Under the pieces are notes generated by a model that was not told the DNA's origin, searched no databases, and saw nothing but the letters and a program-made list of their open reading frames with translations. The translations under genes were made by a program, and so were the position numbers. Source: Helicobacteraceae bacterium (lineage in GTDB: Bacteria > Campylobacterota > Campylobacteria > Campylobacterales > Sulfurimonadaceae). From it: 64,000 bases of DNA. Numbering within the stretch: the first letter of the stretch is position 1; every line of letters starts with the position of its first letter. Where the stretch lies: positions 1-64,000 of the forward strand of contig JALVUF010000034.1 of NCBI GenBank assembly GCA_027023805.1. The letters run 5' to 3'. Below are positions 39,997 to 51,042 of the stretch, piece by piece.

Positions 39997-41604
39997 TTAT
40001 AGCTGTGGTCCTGCCTGTGAGTAATCAATTTTAGCGTCTTTTGTTTGATACTTTTTAAAGTTTTCTATAAACATAGCCGCAAGCTTATCCCTTGAACTGT
40101 CAAATTCCTCTTTATCTGCCCATGCATTTCGAGGGTTTAAAATATCCGCTCTTATATCGCCTAAGCTCGTAGGTACACTTAAATTAAATGTTTTTGTAGT
40201 ATCAAACTCGCAATCATTGATACTGCCGTCTAATATAGCGTTAATACAAGCCCGCGTATCTTTGATGCTCATACGTTTGCCCACACCATATTTACCGCCG
40301 CTCCAACCAGTGTTTACAAGATATACATTTACTCCATATTTATCAATTTTCTTACCTAAAAGTTCTGCATACACGGTTGGGTGAAGCGGTAAAAATGCCT
40401 CACCAAAACATGCACTAAAAGTAGCAACAGGCTTGATAATTCCACGCTCTGTTCCCGCAACTTTAGCGGTGTATCCGCTTAAAAAGTAATACATCGCCTG
40501 TTCTTTACTTAGTTTACTAACAGGAGGCAGCACACCAAAAGCATCAGCTGTTAAAAAAATAATATTTTTTGGATGATCACCCTGAAGTGTCGGCTCATGA
40601 TTTAAAATATGCTCTATAGGGTATGATACGCGTGTATTTTCCGTTTTACTATTATCGGTATAATCGACTACTCCATCGCTATTTACCACAACATTCTCGA
40701 GTAAGGCCCGCTTAGTTATGGCATTAAAAATTTCAGGTTCGCTCTTTGGATCTAAATCTATAACCTTAGCATAACATCCACCCTCGAAATTAAAAACACC
40801 GTAATCATCCCATCCATGCTCATCATCTCCGATTAGACGTCTGTTTGGGTCTGTTGAGAGCGTTGTTTTACCTGTTCCGCTTAATCCAAAAAACAGTGCG
40901 GTATCGTTATCCTTACCGATATTTGCAGAGCAGTGCATAGAGAGCTTGCCTTCTAGCGGAAGCCAATAGTTCATCATAGAAAAGATACCTTTTTTAAGCT
41001 CGCCGCCATACCAGGTGCCACCCATTATAGCTAGATTTTCTTCGATATTAAAAAGCACAAAAACCTCAGAGTTTAAACCATGTTCTTTATATCTGCTGTT
41101 TGTAGCTTTTGATGCGCTTAAAAATGTAAAGTCAGGCGTAAAGTCATCTAACTCATCTTTGGTTGGACGGATAAACATATTTGTTACAAAATGCGCCTGC
41201 CACGCTATCTCTGTAACAAATCTGATAGAACGCTTACTTTCTTTACTGGCACCTACATAAACATCTGTTACATATATATCTTTATCTGATAATTGAGCCT
41301 TAGATAACTGTGCAAGCTCATCAAATGTCTGTTTATCTATTTTTTGGTTTATATCACCCCATGCAATATATTGATTAGACGGAGCCTGATCAACAAAATA
41401 CTTATCTTTTGGACTTCTGCCGGTAAAAATCCCGGTGTCAACTGTTGTTGCTCCACTGCTTGTCATTTGACACTCGTTTTTACATAACTCATCCTCAATC
41501 AATCTATCATATTGCAAATTATGATGAATTGTTTTCATATTTTTTAGTCCAAGTTGCTCAAGTTCCTGTCTATGCATTGTTATATAACCTTTTTTTAAAA
41601 TCAC
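39997..41604 (-). CDS. pckA: Phosphoenolpyruvate carboxykinase (ATP)
   Basis: [28 protein letters not shown]. Confidence 0.97.
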   Translation of the reverse strand: MILKKGYITMHRQELEQLGLKNMKTIHHNLQYDRLIEDELCKNECQMTSSGATTVDTGIFTGRSPKDKYFVDQAPSNQYIAWGDINQKIDKQTFDELAQLSKAQLSDKDIYVTDVYVGASKESKRSIRFVTEIAWQAHFVTNMFIRPTKDELDDFTPDFTFLSASKATNSRYKEHGLNSEVFVLFNIEENLAIMGGTWYGGELKKGIFSMMNYWLPLEGKLSMHCSANIGKDNDTALFFGLSGTGKTTLSTDPNRRLIGDDEHGWDDYGVFNFEGGCYAKVIDLDPKSEPEIFNAITKRALLENVVVNSDGVVDYTDNSKTENTRVSYPIEHILNHEPTLQGDHPKNIIFLTADAFGVLPPVSKLSKEQAMYYFLSGYTAKVAGTERGIIKPVATFSACFGEAFLPLHPTVYAELLGKKIDKYGVNVYLVNTGWSGGKYGVGKRMSIKDTRACINAILDGSINDCEFDTTKTFNLSVPTSLGDIRADILNPRNAWADKEEFDSSRDKLAAMFIENFKKYQTKDAKIDYSQAGPQL

Positions 41605-41788
41605 TTTCTTTGTTTTGCATAATTATACACCCACCTAACCTAAATTAAAAGTAAAATAACTAACTATTTTGATTCTTTGATTCTTTTTAATATAATCGCC
41701 GCATACTGCGCCACTGCTAAAAGCCCGCTGAAAATTATAACCACCCAGCCTTCCCGTCACATCCAATACTCCTGCAATAAAATAAAAC

Positions 41789-42394
41789 TTATCTAATACC
41801 AAGCCGTAATGCCAGAAGAGCACTGATGGTGATAGTATAAACAATAAACTCAAAAGAGATGGTTTTATGGGCAAATAAAAAATGGATAATAATAAAAATC
41901 ATAGCTATATAAAACAGCTTATGCCAAGATGCAAATCGTTTATATAAAAAGTCTATAGATGTAACGGCCATAATTGAAAATATCGCAAAAGCTATCATTC
42001 CAAACAGAATAAAAATATGCTCTTTAGCTGCTGCGTAAACCTCATCAAGATGGAAATTATGTTTTATTGCGATAAAAATCATTACATGTAAGGTGGCATA
42101 AAAAAATCCAAACAAACCTATCATGCGCCTATATTTTAAAAGATTTATTTTAAGATATGCATATAACGGCTGCAATGCCAGCACTGCGATAAACATATTT
42201 AAAGCAGTTTTTGCCGTTGTATCTTGTAAAAATGTCACGGGGCGGCTTAATGACTCCCCCAGATACACTCCAAAATACTTATGCACAAAATCTACAACAA
42301 CGTACTGCCAATGCCATCCAAACTCAAATGAATAACGAAACGACATATAGACAATCGGTATTAGCGCCAAAATCCAGATAATTACTTTCATCAT
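41789..42394 (-). CDS. Ferric reductase-like/MsrQ-like heme membrane protein
   Basis: YedZ-like polytopic pattern: RRMIGLFGFFYATLHVMIF, WHKLFYIAMIFIIIHFLFA. Confidence 0.75.
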   Translation of the reverse strand: MMKVIIWILALIPIVYMSFRYSFEFGWHWQYVVVDFVHKYFGVYLGESLSRPVTFLQDTTAKTALNMFIAVLALQPLYAYLKINLLKYRRMIGLFGFFYATLHVMIFIAIKHNFHLDEVYAAAKEHIFILFGMIAFAIFSIMAVTSIDFLYKRFASWHKLFYIAMIFIIIHFLFAHKTISFEFIVYTITISALLALRLGIR

Positions 42395-42439
42395 AAAATT
42401 ATAGGCTATAATTGCATAAGTATTTATAAAAGGTTACGT

Positions 42440-43756
42440 ATGAGCAAAAAACTACATATCGTATCTTTGGGGTGTACTAAAAATCTAGTAGATACCGAAG
42501 TTATGATGGGACGGCTTAAAAACTATGAGCTGACACAGACAAAAGAGGACGCTGATGTCATTATAGTAAACACATGTGGATTTATCGATGCCGCAAAAGA
42601 GGAATCAATCAATACCGTTTTAGATCTTCACAGCAGTAGAAAAGAGGATTCGCTACTTGTCATGGCGGGCTGTTTAAGCGAACGGTACAAAGAGGATTTG
42701 ATGTCTGATATGCCCGAGGTTGATCTTTTTACAGGAGTTGGAGACTATGAAAAAATTGATACGCTTTTAGCTGAAAAAAAATCGCATTTTAGCCGACAGG
42801 TTTATCTAATAGATACAGAAGAAAGAGTAGTTACGGGATCTAGCTATCATGCTTATATAAAACTCTCAGAGGGGTGCAACCAGCAATGCAGTTTTTGTGC
42901 AATACCCTCTTTTAAAGGTAAATTACACTCAAGAACACTAAAATCCATTACAAAAGAGGTTCAAAATCTAGTACAGCGAGGATATTATGACTTTAGTTTT
43001 ATATCACAAGACAGCAGTTCATATCTAAGAGATCAGGGCGCAAATGACGGCCTTTGTTTGCTGATAGAGAGCATAGAGCAGATACAAGGCGTTAAAAGTG
43101 CTAGAATTCTTTATCTCTACCCTTCAACTACATCCATCAAGCTAATTGAAGATATCGGCAAATCAAAAATATTTCATAACTATTTTGACGTGCCTATACA
43201 ACACATCAACAACGATATATTAAAAAGCATGAAAAGAGGTTTTACAAAGAAAAGAACTCTTGAGCTCTTAAACGCTATGAAAGCACTGCCAAATTCATTT
43301 TTACGTACCAGTTTTATAGTCGGATATCCGGGTGAGACGCAGGAGATGTTTGATGAGTTGTGTGATTTTGCAAGCACTTATGGTTTTGATAGAATGAATA
43401 TATTTGGCTATTCAGACGAAGAAACAACGCCAGCCTTTAAGATGAGCGGCAAAATAGATGCCAAGACGATAAACCAAAGAGCAGAGATTATGGGTGAGAT
43501 AGCAGCTGCTTGTGAGATAAAAAGTCTTAAGCGACAAGTTGGAAAATACACCGATATCGTAATTGACGGACCAAGTGATGAAAGCGATTTTATATTAAGT
43601 GCCAGAGAATTATGCTGGGCGCCGGATATCGACGGTGAAGTATATATAAACGACAGGACTCTTGATGAAGAGCTGGAGCTTAACAAAATATATAAAGGCA
43701 CTATAACTGCACTAGCCGGCACAAAGCTCTTATGCACTATTGATAATCTAAAATAA
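42440..43756 (+). CDS. rimO: Ribosomal protein S12 methylthiotransferase RimO
   Basis: SLGCTKNLVDTEVMMGRL, radical-SAM CNQQCSFCAIPSFKG. Confidence 0.95.
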   Translation: MSKKLHIVSLGCTKNLVDTEVMMGRLKNYELTQTKEDADVIIVNTCGFIDAAKEESINTVLDLHSSRKEDSLLVMAGCLSERYKEDLMSDMPEVDLFTGVGDYEKIDTLLAEKKSHFSRQVYLIDTEERVVTGSSYHAYIKLSEGCNQQCSFCAIPSFKGKLHSRTLKSITKEVQNLVQRGYYDFSFISQDSSSYLRDQGANDGLCLLIESIEQIQGVKSARILYLYPSTTSIKLIEDIGKSKIFHNYFDVPIQHINNDILKSMKRGFTKKRTLELLNAMKALPNSFLRTSFIVGYPGETQEMFDELCDFASTYGFDRMNIFGYSDEETTPAFKMSGKIDAKTINQRAEIMGEIAAACEIKSLKRQVGKYTDIVIDGPSDESDFILSARELCWAPDIDGEVYINDRTLDEELELNKIYKGTITALAGTKLLCTIDNLK

Positions 43757-43757
43757 A

Positions 43758-44762
43758 ATGCTGTACCAAGATGACATAAAACACCTTAGCTGTTCTAAAA
43801 ATCTTTTAGCCTTTTCAGGAGGCTCGGATTCTACAGCTTTGTTTTTTTTACTGCACAAACATGGCATCAAATTTGATATAGCTATTGTTGATTACGGTAC
43901 AAGAGATCAAAGTAAGGCTGAAGTCGCGTATGCAAAAGATCTGGCTTTAAGCTACAGACAAAAATGTTTTGTTCACTCATCTTTAAAAATAGAAAAAAAC
44001 TTTGAAGCAAATGCAAGAAAAGTAAGATATGATTTTTTTAATTCACTGATTAAAAAACATAAATATACAACTTTAATAACAGCACACCATTTAGGAGACA
44101 GGCTTGAGTGGTTGTTGATGCAACTTTGTAAAGGAGCCGGATTGGCTGAATTAAATTCACTAAAAAGTAAAACAATAAAAAGCGATTACACTCTGCTAAG
44201 ACCTCTTTTACATGTAAGCAAAGATGAGCTTATACAATACCTAAAAGACAACCATGCAAAATATTTTGAAGATCAAAGCAACACGGATTTGGCAATTAAA
44301 AGAAATTATTTCAGACACAATTTTGCAAATCCCATGCTAAAGCAATACGTCTCAGGTATAAAAAAAAGCTTTCAATATCTAGATACTGATACAAAACTGT
44401 TGATACAAGAAGCAGATATTAAAATAACTAATGGATGCTACTATTTTAAGAAAACGAACAATTATATAAACGACATCTATCATGTAGATAAAATTTTAAA
44501 AACCGCCGGCATATTAATAGGAACCAAAACAAGAGAAGATATTCAAAAAAATCAAGAAAGTGTAATAGCTAGAGAGTATTTGGTTACAAAAACATCAAAT
44601 CATATCTTTATCACACCGTTTGTAAAAGATTGCGTTATGTCCAAAAACTTCAAAGAGAGGTGCAGGCAGATGCGCATACCGCCAAAAATCCGCCCTGTTT
44701 TATATAAATATCAGGATTTGTTCAAAATATTTGAGGAACTGTCTTTTAGTAAGCGTTTGTAA
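43758..44762 (+). CDS. tilS: tRNA(Ile)-lysidine synthase
   Basis: LAFSGGSDSTALFFLL PP-loop; NYFRHNF. Confidence 0.9.
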   Translation: MLYQDDIKHLSCSKNLLAFSGGSDSTALFFLLHKHGIKFDIAIVDYGTRDQSKAEVAYAKDLALSYRQKCFVHSSLKIEKNFEANARKVRYDFFNSLIKKHKYTTLITAHHLGDRLEWLLMQLCKGAGLAELNSLKSKTIKSDYTLLRPLLHVSKDELIQYLKDNHAKYFEDQSNTDLAIKRNYFRHNFANPMLKQYVSGIKKSFQYLDTDTKLLIQEADIKITNGCYYFKKTNNYINDIYHVDKILKTAGILIGTKTREDIQKNQESVIAREYLVTKTSNHIFITPFVKDCVMSKNFKERCRQMRIPPKIRPVLYKYQDLFKIFEELSFSKRL

Positions 44763-45262
44763 ACTCTCATAGTAAAATCAAGATCAATAAGACGGCCGTC
44801 TCTTTGAAAATGGATAGGAAACTCTATCTTTATAATCCATCCTTCATGATTAATTTGTTGCAAAAATTTATAAAAATTTTCAGGACTGTGTATCTTAGAT
44901 ACAGCATTGACTCTATAAGTATCAAACACATCAAACTGTTTATCTTTCTTAAGTTTAGTCAACGTAATTTTTTGAAAATATTGCTTATTTGTTTCTATAA
45001 ACTTACCCGCATTAAAAGTATTACTAAACGCCGTTAATACTGCTGTATGTTTTTTAGAGAATTTATTATATTTTTTGTTAATATCAGTTTTTGCTAAATA
45101 TAGTTTTTCCACTCTTTTTGATAATGTATGCACAGCCAATTTTTGTTTTCTATACTGCTTGCCCGAAGGTATAATATAATCAATGCTAAAGCTTAAAAGC
45201 AAACCAAGAAATACCGCAGACATGATAAGTAGATAAAGATACTGGCGTGGGATAAATTTCAT
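44711..45262 (-). CDS. PilO-like membrane protein (tentative)
   Basis: Single N-terminal TM plus coiled coil; third in a minus-strand trio. Confidence 0.45.
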   Translation of the reverse strand: MKFIPRQYLYLLIMSAVFLGLLLSFSIDYIIPSGKQYRKQKLAVHTLSKRVEKLYLAKTDINKKYNKFSKKHTAVLTAFSNTFNAGKFIETNKQYFQKITLTKLKKDKQFDVFDTYRVNAVSKIHSPENFYKFLQQINHEGWIIKIEFPIHFQRDGRLIDLDFTMRVYKRLLKDSSSNILNKS

Positions 45263-45771
45263 AAATTATCCCCATTTATATAATTTTTACAGACAAAATT
45301 CAGTGAACCGTTTGGCAATTGATAAAAAGTTGTTGAGGTGGATGTAAAGATGGAACTAAGCGGTGCCTGAAGCATAAATCTAAACAAATTCTTATTTGGA
45401 GTGTGACCGTAAATCAATAAACTGTTTTTTGCAATGTCAACTCTTGAGAGTACAATGCGGTTGGGAACTAGATCAAAAAGATTTTTAATACTCTCCTGCA
45501 GCACTGTGTTAGCAGTGTCAATCTGCGCTGCTTTTGAGACTTCAAACTTAGCATCGAGCATTGCTTTTTTTAGATCCTGTATTGTGATCTGTAGCTGCAT
45601 TATTTTATTATTTTGTATAATTTTCTTAGTTTTAAATCCATGAACTTTAAACTGCATAATACCAAATGAAAAGATTAAAACAACAAAAGCGGTAATAAAA
45701 AAAACTCCTACAATTTTAAACTCATCAGATATTATATTTTTTGGCCTGGGTTTTATATAGCTAAATTTCAT
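45259..45771 (-). CDS. PilN-like membrane protein (tentative)
   Basis: N-terminal TM, coiled coil, LVPNRIVLSRVDIAKNSLLIYGHTPN resembles the PilN ferredoxin-like domain. Confidence 0.5.
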   Translation of the reverse strand: MKFSYIKPRPKNIISDEFKIVGVFFITAFVVLIFSFGIMQFKVHGFKTKKIIQNNKIMQLQITIQDLKKAMLDAKFEVSKAAQIDTANTVLQESIKNLFDLVPNRIVLSRVDIAKNSLLIYGHTPNKNLFRFMLQAPLSSIFTSTSTTFYQLPNGSLNFVCKNYINGDNL

Positions 45772-46745
45772 AAAGATTCCTCTTTAGCTAAAGATATTAC
45801 CTCGCAACACAACTCAACGCTCCGCACATACACAGTTAAAAATAACTCATCCTCAATATACTGTTTAAAATCATTTTCTAGCTTACAAAAAGAAGCTACA
45901 TAAGCTGTCTCAACAAATTCACTTGCATATTTACTGTTTGAATAAAAATTATGCAAACTGTTTTGAATAACCAAAAAACGCTTATAATCGTTTGATGAGG
46001 TTGTTAAATCATGTTTTTCCTCTTGTGGCACGTCCTGTGTTTGAGCAAAATCTTCTAAATCATCAAACGATTCACTATCTTTAAGATCCGATAAATCATC
46101 CAGATTTAAATCATCCAAATCATCTAAATCAAAAGTTTCTTGCATCTGCATAGTTTGGGCATCGTCATCTTCAGCAATCTCGTCTAGCTCTTCATCTTCA
46201 ATCACATCTGCCATAGATATAACATCACCGTATAAAAGTTTATCCAAATGAAAGATGGATACAACGATTAAATCCTCTTGCAATAACACAAACAACATAG
46301 CTTTGTCTTGTGTTTTTTTCTCAGAAAAAATATTGGATAAAACCGTAAAGGGAGAAAATATAAAATCAATGTCAACGTCTGCATACTCTTGTTCTAACTC
46401 TCTAAGTTCATCAGTTAATGTGTATGAACTCCACGAGCCATGACACACCGTACTAACCGTGTTTGCCATACTTTTGTTATCTTCTTTGTCACACTCAAAT
46501 AAAACACCCTGTGACGTAGTATTATCGAGTAAAGAGATATAAAAAAATGGAGATTCTTTCTTAAAAGGAGTGATAAAATCAAGCAATTTTCGAGTCATCT
46601 CTTGAGTAGTAAATGTTTTGGTCTGGCTCTGTATTAATTTGTCCTTTTTATACAATTCAATACACACAACAGTACTTACACTTGAAGAGACAATACCGAC
46701 ATATACTTTAGGATATAGTTTTGAAAGCATATTTTTAAGTATCAT
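45768..46745 (-). CDS. Putative PilM/GspL-like protein with an acidic insert
   Basis: Operonic with PilN/PilO-like ORFs (4-nt overlaps); contains TFDLDDLDDLNLDDLSDLKDSESFDDLEDF. Confidence 0.4.
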   Translation of the reverse strand: MILKNMLSKLYPKVYVGIVSSSVSTVVCIELYKKDKLIQSQTKTFTTQEMTRKLLDFITPFKKESPFFYISLLDNTTSQGVLFECDKEDNKSMANTVSTVCHGSWSSYTLTDELRELEQEYADVDIDFIFSPFTVLSNIFSEKKTQDKAMLFVLLQEDLIVVSIFHLDKLLYGDVISMADVIEDEELDEIAEDDDAQTMQMQETFDLDDLDDLNLDDLSDLKDSESFDDLEDFAQTQDVPQEEKHDLTTSSNDYKRFLVIQNSLHNFYSNSKYASEFVETAYVASFCKLENDFKQYIEDELFLTVYVRSVELCCEVISLAKEESL

Positions 46746-47572
46746 TTCTCTCCTTTTTCAAGTGGATGCGCATTTTTATAATTTTGCATCTTTAGCGATG
46801 ACGCTAACTTGGTATATATCTGTGTCGTAGCCATAGATGAATGCCCCAATAATTCACTTACATCAGATATTCTGGCACCTCCGTTTAACAAATCAGTGGC
46901 ATAGGCATGACGGAGCTGATGCGGTGATATCTTAAGCCCGATTTTACTAAATACCTTTGTAATCGTATATCTTAAACTATTTTCGCTTAATTTTCTGCCA
47001 TTTTTCTCAAAAAGATAATATTTTGGCTGATATACATCTATATACTGCTCTATTTTATCATGCATCTTACCTAGTAGCGGCACATCTCTTTGCTTTGAAC
47101 CTTTGCCGTGTACTCTAATCCACTCTTTTGTTATATATTCTAACTTTAAACCCGACAGTTCAGATATTCTAAGTCCTGCCGTATAAAGCAATAAAATTGC
47201 TGTATATTGCATCAAATCCGATACCGACAACGCTTGCATTATATACTCTTTTGATACAGGTTTTGGCAGGGTTTTTGTAACTTTAATACTATCGTCAGAT
47301 TTTAAAATAACTTTTATATCTTGAGTATTTATATAAGCTACAAATGAACGCATCGCGCTTAATTTTTTTGAAATAGTTGTGTTTTTTAAAGTAGCTATTT
47401 TTATTCTATACGGCATTAAATTAACAACGCTGATGCCATCTTCTTGTTGTATGTCTATATTTTCCAATGCCTCAGATATAGCATCGCCGTAGGTCTTAAC
47501 AGTTAGATCAGAATACCCTCTAATATCTTTTAAATACGACAAAAATGAGGCTTGGTAAGATTTAAGATGCAT
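46742..47572 (-). CDS. xerH: Tyrosine recombinase (XerH-like)
   Basis: TAGLRISELSGL, HQLRHAYATDLLNGGARISDVSELLGHSSMATTQIYTKL. Confidence 0.88.
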   Translation of the reverse strand: MHLKSYQASFLSYLKDIRGYSDLTVKTYGDAISEALENIDIQQEDGISVVNLMPYRIKIATLKNTTISKKLSAMRSFVAYINTQDIKVILKSDDSIKVTKTLPKPVSKEYIMQALSVSDLMQYTAILLLYTAGLRISELSGLKLEYITKEWIRVHGKGSKQRDVPLLGKMHDKIEQYIDVYQPKYYLFEKNGRKLSENSLRYTITKVFSKIGLKISPHQLRHAYATDLLNGGARISDVSELLGHSSMATTQIYTKLASSLKMQNYKNAHPLEKGEK

Positions 47573-48185
47573 GTTTTTGCAGTCCGTCGTAAATTATTTG
47601 CTTAGCTTCTTCTAATGTATAATCTTTTAAATCAATAGGCTCACTGGCATAAAAGCTAAGCTCTCCAAAAGGTTTTGGTATCACAAAGCCGTCCCAGCTA
47701 CTTAATTTCCAAAATCTAGTTGGTTTACATGTAAAGAGTATTACTTTGGTGTTTGTTTTTTGTGCCATCGCCACGATCCCACCGCTAACGCTGTGTCTTG
47801 GTCCTTTAGGGCCGTCGGGCGTGATGCCGATATCATAACCATTTTTTAAACTTCGCATGGCACTAATGAGAACTTTAGCGCCATTTCTATTTGTTGAGCC
47901 GGCTATTGTACCTAGTTTAAAATACTCCATAGTTTTAGAGATAAGCTTACCGTCAAAGTGATCGCTTATTAATACATCTGCTTTCGGAATTGATCTAAAT
48001 TGATAATATAAGTAAGGTTGCATCAACAAATCTCCGTGCCAAAATGCAAAAATAACCGGCTCTTGTGGAGTAACTGTTGGCAGATAAAAACGCTTTTTAC
48101 TGCTAAAATATAAAAAACGCATAAGTACCATTGCTAAAAATGGAACAACTGCTAAGGCTACTCTTCTTAAGATGATTTTTTTCAT
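47562..48185 (-). CDS. DUF374-family lysophospholipid acyltransferase-like protein
   Basis: FAFWHGDLLMQPYLY, SDHFDGKLISKTMEYFKLGTIAGS, GITPDGPKGPRH. Confidence 0.88.
   Translation of the reverse strand: MKKIILRRVALAVVPFLAMVLMRFLYFSSKKRFYLPTVTPQEPVIFAFWHGDLLMQPYLYYQFRSIPKADVLISDHFDGKLISKTMEYFKLGTIAGSTNRNGAKVLISAMRSLKNGYDIGITPDGPKGPRHSVSGGIVAMAQKTNTKVILFTCKPTRFWKLSSWDGFVIPKPFGELSFYASEPIDLKDYTLEEAKQIIYDGLQKHAS
47724..47735. repeat. Palindrome TTTACATGTAAA
   Basis: Perfect copy inside the DUF374 gene. Confidence 0.7.
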
Positions 48186-48190
48186 CCTTG

Positions 48191-49492
48191 CTAAAATGCT
48201 AGTTCACCGACGCAAGACAACCTGCTTGGATTTGTGATCTTTACAGGAGCAAATCTTCCAAGCAGTTCTTCACCGCCCTTAACTTTAACAAGATGATTAT
48301 TATCACTTCTACCTGCTATGTATCCATCTGTGCGCAACTCTTCAAAATAAACATCATAGATGCGCCCCTTTAACTTATTAACATTTTTATCTAATATCTG
48401 ATTGTGCAAATCTTGCAAAGCTGCAAGCCTCGCTGAAGCAACCTCTTCATCTACAACGTCCGTAAACTCGGCAGCTTCAGTTAAAGGTCTTGCAGAATAT
48501 TTAAAACTAAAAATCTGATCAAATTCCACTTGGCGCATCACATCAAGCGTATGCTCAAAGTCTTCATCGCTCTCACCCGGAAATGCTACGATAATATCCG
48601 TGCTTATACTAACATCAGGTATCATCTGCTTTAGTTTAAACACACGGTTTAAAAACCACTCTTTTGTGTAGCCGCGCCTCATCCTCTTTAAAATATCATT
48701 AGAGCCGCTTTGTAGTGGCATATGCATAGATTTACAAATTTTTGGATTAGATGCAAATTCTTCTAAAAACTCATCATCCATATGAAAAGGATGCGGGGAT
48801 GTAAAACGGATACGCTTTAGTTTTGAAATCTGTGATATACGCTGTAATAATTTTGTAAAATTTATCTTTTCGCCTGTATCTGTAAAGCGCCTTCCGTAGT
48901 TATTGACATTTTGTCCAAGCAAAAAAATCTCTTTAGCACCACCCTCAACCGCCCTTTGGCACTCCTGAAACACTAACTCCGCAGGAATAGATATCTCCTC
49001 GCCGCGTGTTTTCGGCACGATACAAAATGTACATTTTTTATCACATCCTATTGAAATATTGATATATGCTTTATACGCTGAAGATCGAAAATCTTTAAAA
49101 GCAAAACTTGACTCATCATAATCAATATCGATCTCCACCGCTTTGTCTTTATTTACGACTTCACCGATTTTTGAAACATTTCTAGCACCCAATACAAAAT
49201 TAACATAAGGTGCCCGTTTAATGATATCGCGACCCAAATGAGAAGCACTGCAGCCGCACACACCGATTTTCGCACCATCTTTTTTTATTTTATTAAACGC
49301 CCCTAATTCTGAAAAAAGTTTATGTACAGGCTTTTCGCGAACCGAACAGGTATTGATTATAATTAAATCAGCTTCTTTTGAATCATCTGTTAAACTATAA
49401 TTCTCTTTTTCATTTAGCTCTGCAATCATATGTTCAGAATCTCTCACATTCATAGCGCAGCCAAGCGTCTCAATATAAAGTTTTTTGCCCAC
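48191..49492 (-). CDS. miaB: tRNA-2-methylthio-N6-dimethylallyladenosine synthase MiaB
   Basis: [37 protein letters not shown]. Confidence 0.96.
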   Translation of the reverse strand: MGKKLYIETLGCAMNVRDSEHMIAELNEKENYSLTDDSKEADLIIINTCSVREKPVHKLFSELGAFNKIKKDGAKIGVCGCSASHLGRDIIKRAPYVNFVLGARNVSKIGEVVNKDKAVEIDIDYDESSFAFKDFRSSAYKAYINISIGCDKKCTFCIVPKTRGEEISIPAELVFQECQRAVEGGAKEIFLLGQNVNNYGRRFTDTGEKINFTKLLQRISQISKLKRIRFTSPHPFHMDDEFLEEFASNPKICKSMHMPLQSGSNDILKRMRRGYTKEWFLNRVFKLKQMIPDVSISTDIIVAFPGESDEDFEHTLDVMRQVEFDQIFSFKYSARPLTEAAEFTDVVDEEVASARLAALQDLHNQILDKNVNKLKGRIYDVYFEELRTDGYIAGRSDNNHLVKVKGGEELLGRFAPVKITNPSRLSCVGELAF

Positions 49493-49501
49493 ATTAAGTC
49501 C

Positions 49502-49762
49502 CTATGAAATTATATGAACTTCATACATGTACTCATTATCTGAGAGTCCATACTTAACCTCACGCATATAAAAGCTTTTTCCCAAGCCTTCTATATGGTC
49601 TTGAAGAGTTAATAAATCTTTATGTGAATTATCACGATCAAAATAATAGATTATAGAGTCTGTTTTACTAATCTCGTCTTCTATTTTGTTTAGTTTTATA
49701 CTTTTTGGTTTTTTATCAATCTCAGTACGGGCTAATTTTAGTTCCATATCCAAATTCCTCAT
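49502..49762 (-). CDS. HP0268-family protein
   Basis: 86 aa; YYFDRDNSHKDLLTLQDHIEGLGKSFYMREVKYGLSDNEYMYEVHII; next to miaB as in Helicobacter. Confidence 0.75.
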   Translation of the reverse strand: MRNLDMELKLARTEIDKKPKSIKLNKIEDEISKTDSIIYYFDRDNSHKDLLTLQDHIEGLGKSFYMREVKYGLSDNEYMYEVHIIS

Positions 49763-49883
49763 TTTGTTAAGTTAGTCTATTATTATATTTAAAATTCAAT
49801 AAATATTGCATTAAACATTTTTTTGATACAATATGCTACTTCATAAAACAATCCCACAAAATAATATAATAAATTAATATTTT

Positions 49884-51011
49884 ATGAAAAATAACAAAAA
49901 AGGGTATATTGTGGAAAAAATATTAGATATTGTAAGTGCAATAGCACATGAAAAAGGTTTAAAACAAGAGGATGTATTGCAAGCCATAAAAACCGCATTT
50001 ATCCAAACTGCCAAGCATGTCATAGATAAAACTTATACATTTGATGCCAACTTGGATGAAAATGCAAAGAAACTTCATCTATACAGAACTATTGTTGTTG
50101 TTGATAATGAAGACGAAAGACTTCAAGATAAGGAGATATCCGGTGGATTTATATCCCTCCAAGAGGCAAAAACTCTGGATGAAAGTGCAGAGCTTGATGA
50201 TCAGTTGCAAATTGATTATAACTTAGAAGATTATGGGCGAACTGCTGCGGAAAGACTTCATAATGAGATGGAGTTTCATATTCAAAGGCTTGTAGAAAAT
50301 GAACTGTATGAAAAATATCACTCAAAAACGGGAACCGTGGTATCAGGCAGAGTTACGCTTGTTGATTCTGAGCAAAATACATTCATAGAAGTAGATGAAG
50401 TAAGGGCTAAACTGCCGATGAAAAATCGCATCAAAGGAGAAAAATTTGTCGTAGGAGACGTTGTGCAGGCACTTGTAAGACGAGTTGAGATTAACAAAGC
50501 AAACGGTATCCAGATAGAACTCTCAAGAACCTCTCCAAAATTCTTAGAGCAGCTTTTGCGCATGGAAGTCCCTGAAATTGATGATGAAATTGTCATTATT
50601 GAAAAATCGGCAAGAATTCCGGGAGAGAGGGCAAAAGTAGCACTTATTAGCACAAACCCGCGCATAGACCCAATAGGTGCAACCGTAGGGGTTAAAGGAG
50701 TTCGTATAAATGCAGTTAGTCAGGAACTGCTCGGAGAAAATATCGACTGTTTGGAATACACGGCTATACCGGAACTTTTTCTTGCGCGCGTTATGAGTCC
50801 GGCCATTATCTCGCATATAGAGATTATTGACAACAAAAAAGCTATTATAACTCTGCCAAGTGATCAAAAAAGTAAGGCCATAGGAAGAAGCGGTATAAAT
50901 ATCAGGTTGGCATCCATGATGAGTGGACTAGAGATAGAGCTTGTTGAACAAGATAGCGTCTTAACCGAAGAAAAAGACGGCGTTGACGCACTACAGGCTT
51001 TGTTTAATTAA
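49884..51011 (+). CDS. nusA: Transcription termination/antitermination protein NusA
   Basis: PEIDDEIVIIEKSARIPGERAKVAL...DPIGATVGVKGVRINAV. Confidence 0.95.
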   Translation: MKNNKKGYIVEKILDIVSAIAHEKGLKQEDVLQAIKTAFIQTAKHVIDKTYTFDANLDENAKKLHLYRTIVVVDNEDERLQDKEISGGFISLQEAKTLDESAELDDQLQIDYNLEDYGRTAAERLHNEMEFHIQRLVENELYEKYHSKTGTVVSGRVTLVDSEQNTFIEVDEVRAKLPMKNRIKGEKFVVGDVVQALVRRVEINKANGIQIELSRTSPKFLEQLLRMEVPEIDDEIVIIEKSARIPGERAKVALISTNPRIDPIGATVGVKGVRINAVSQELLGENIDCLEYTAIPELFLARVMSPAIISHIEIIDNKKAIITLPSDQKSKAIGRSGINIRLASMMSGLEIELVEQDSVLTEEKDGVDALQALFN

Positions 51012-51042
51012 GGTTTACTAAAAATCTGTTATACTTATCGTT

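Noticed and set aside
41635-41874. 79-aa minus ORF overlapping the MsrQ-like gene end
   Set aside because: Different frame from the MsrQ-like protein, which already ends at a natural C-terminus (SALLALRLGIR); no recognisable product.
46742-47572. Tyrosine recombinase considered as marker of a mobile element
   Set aside because: Sits in a housekeeping operon context and resembles chromosomal XerH; no phage or IS genes around it.
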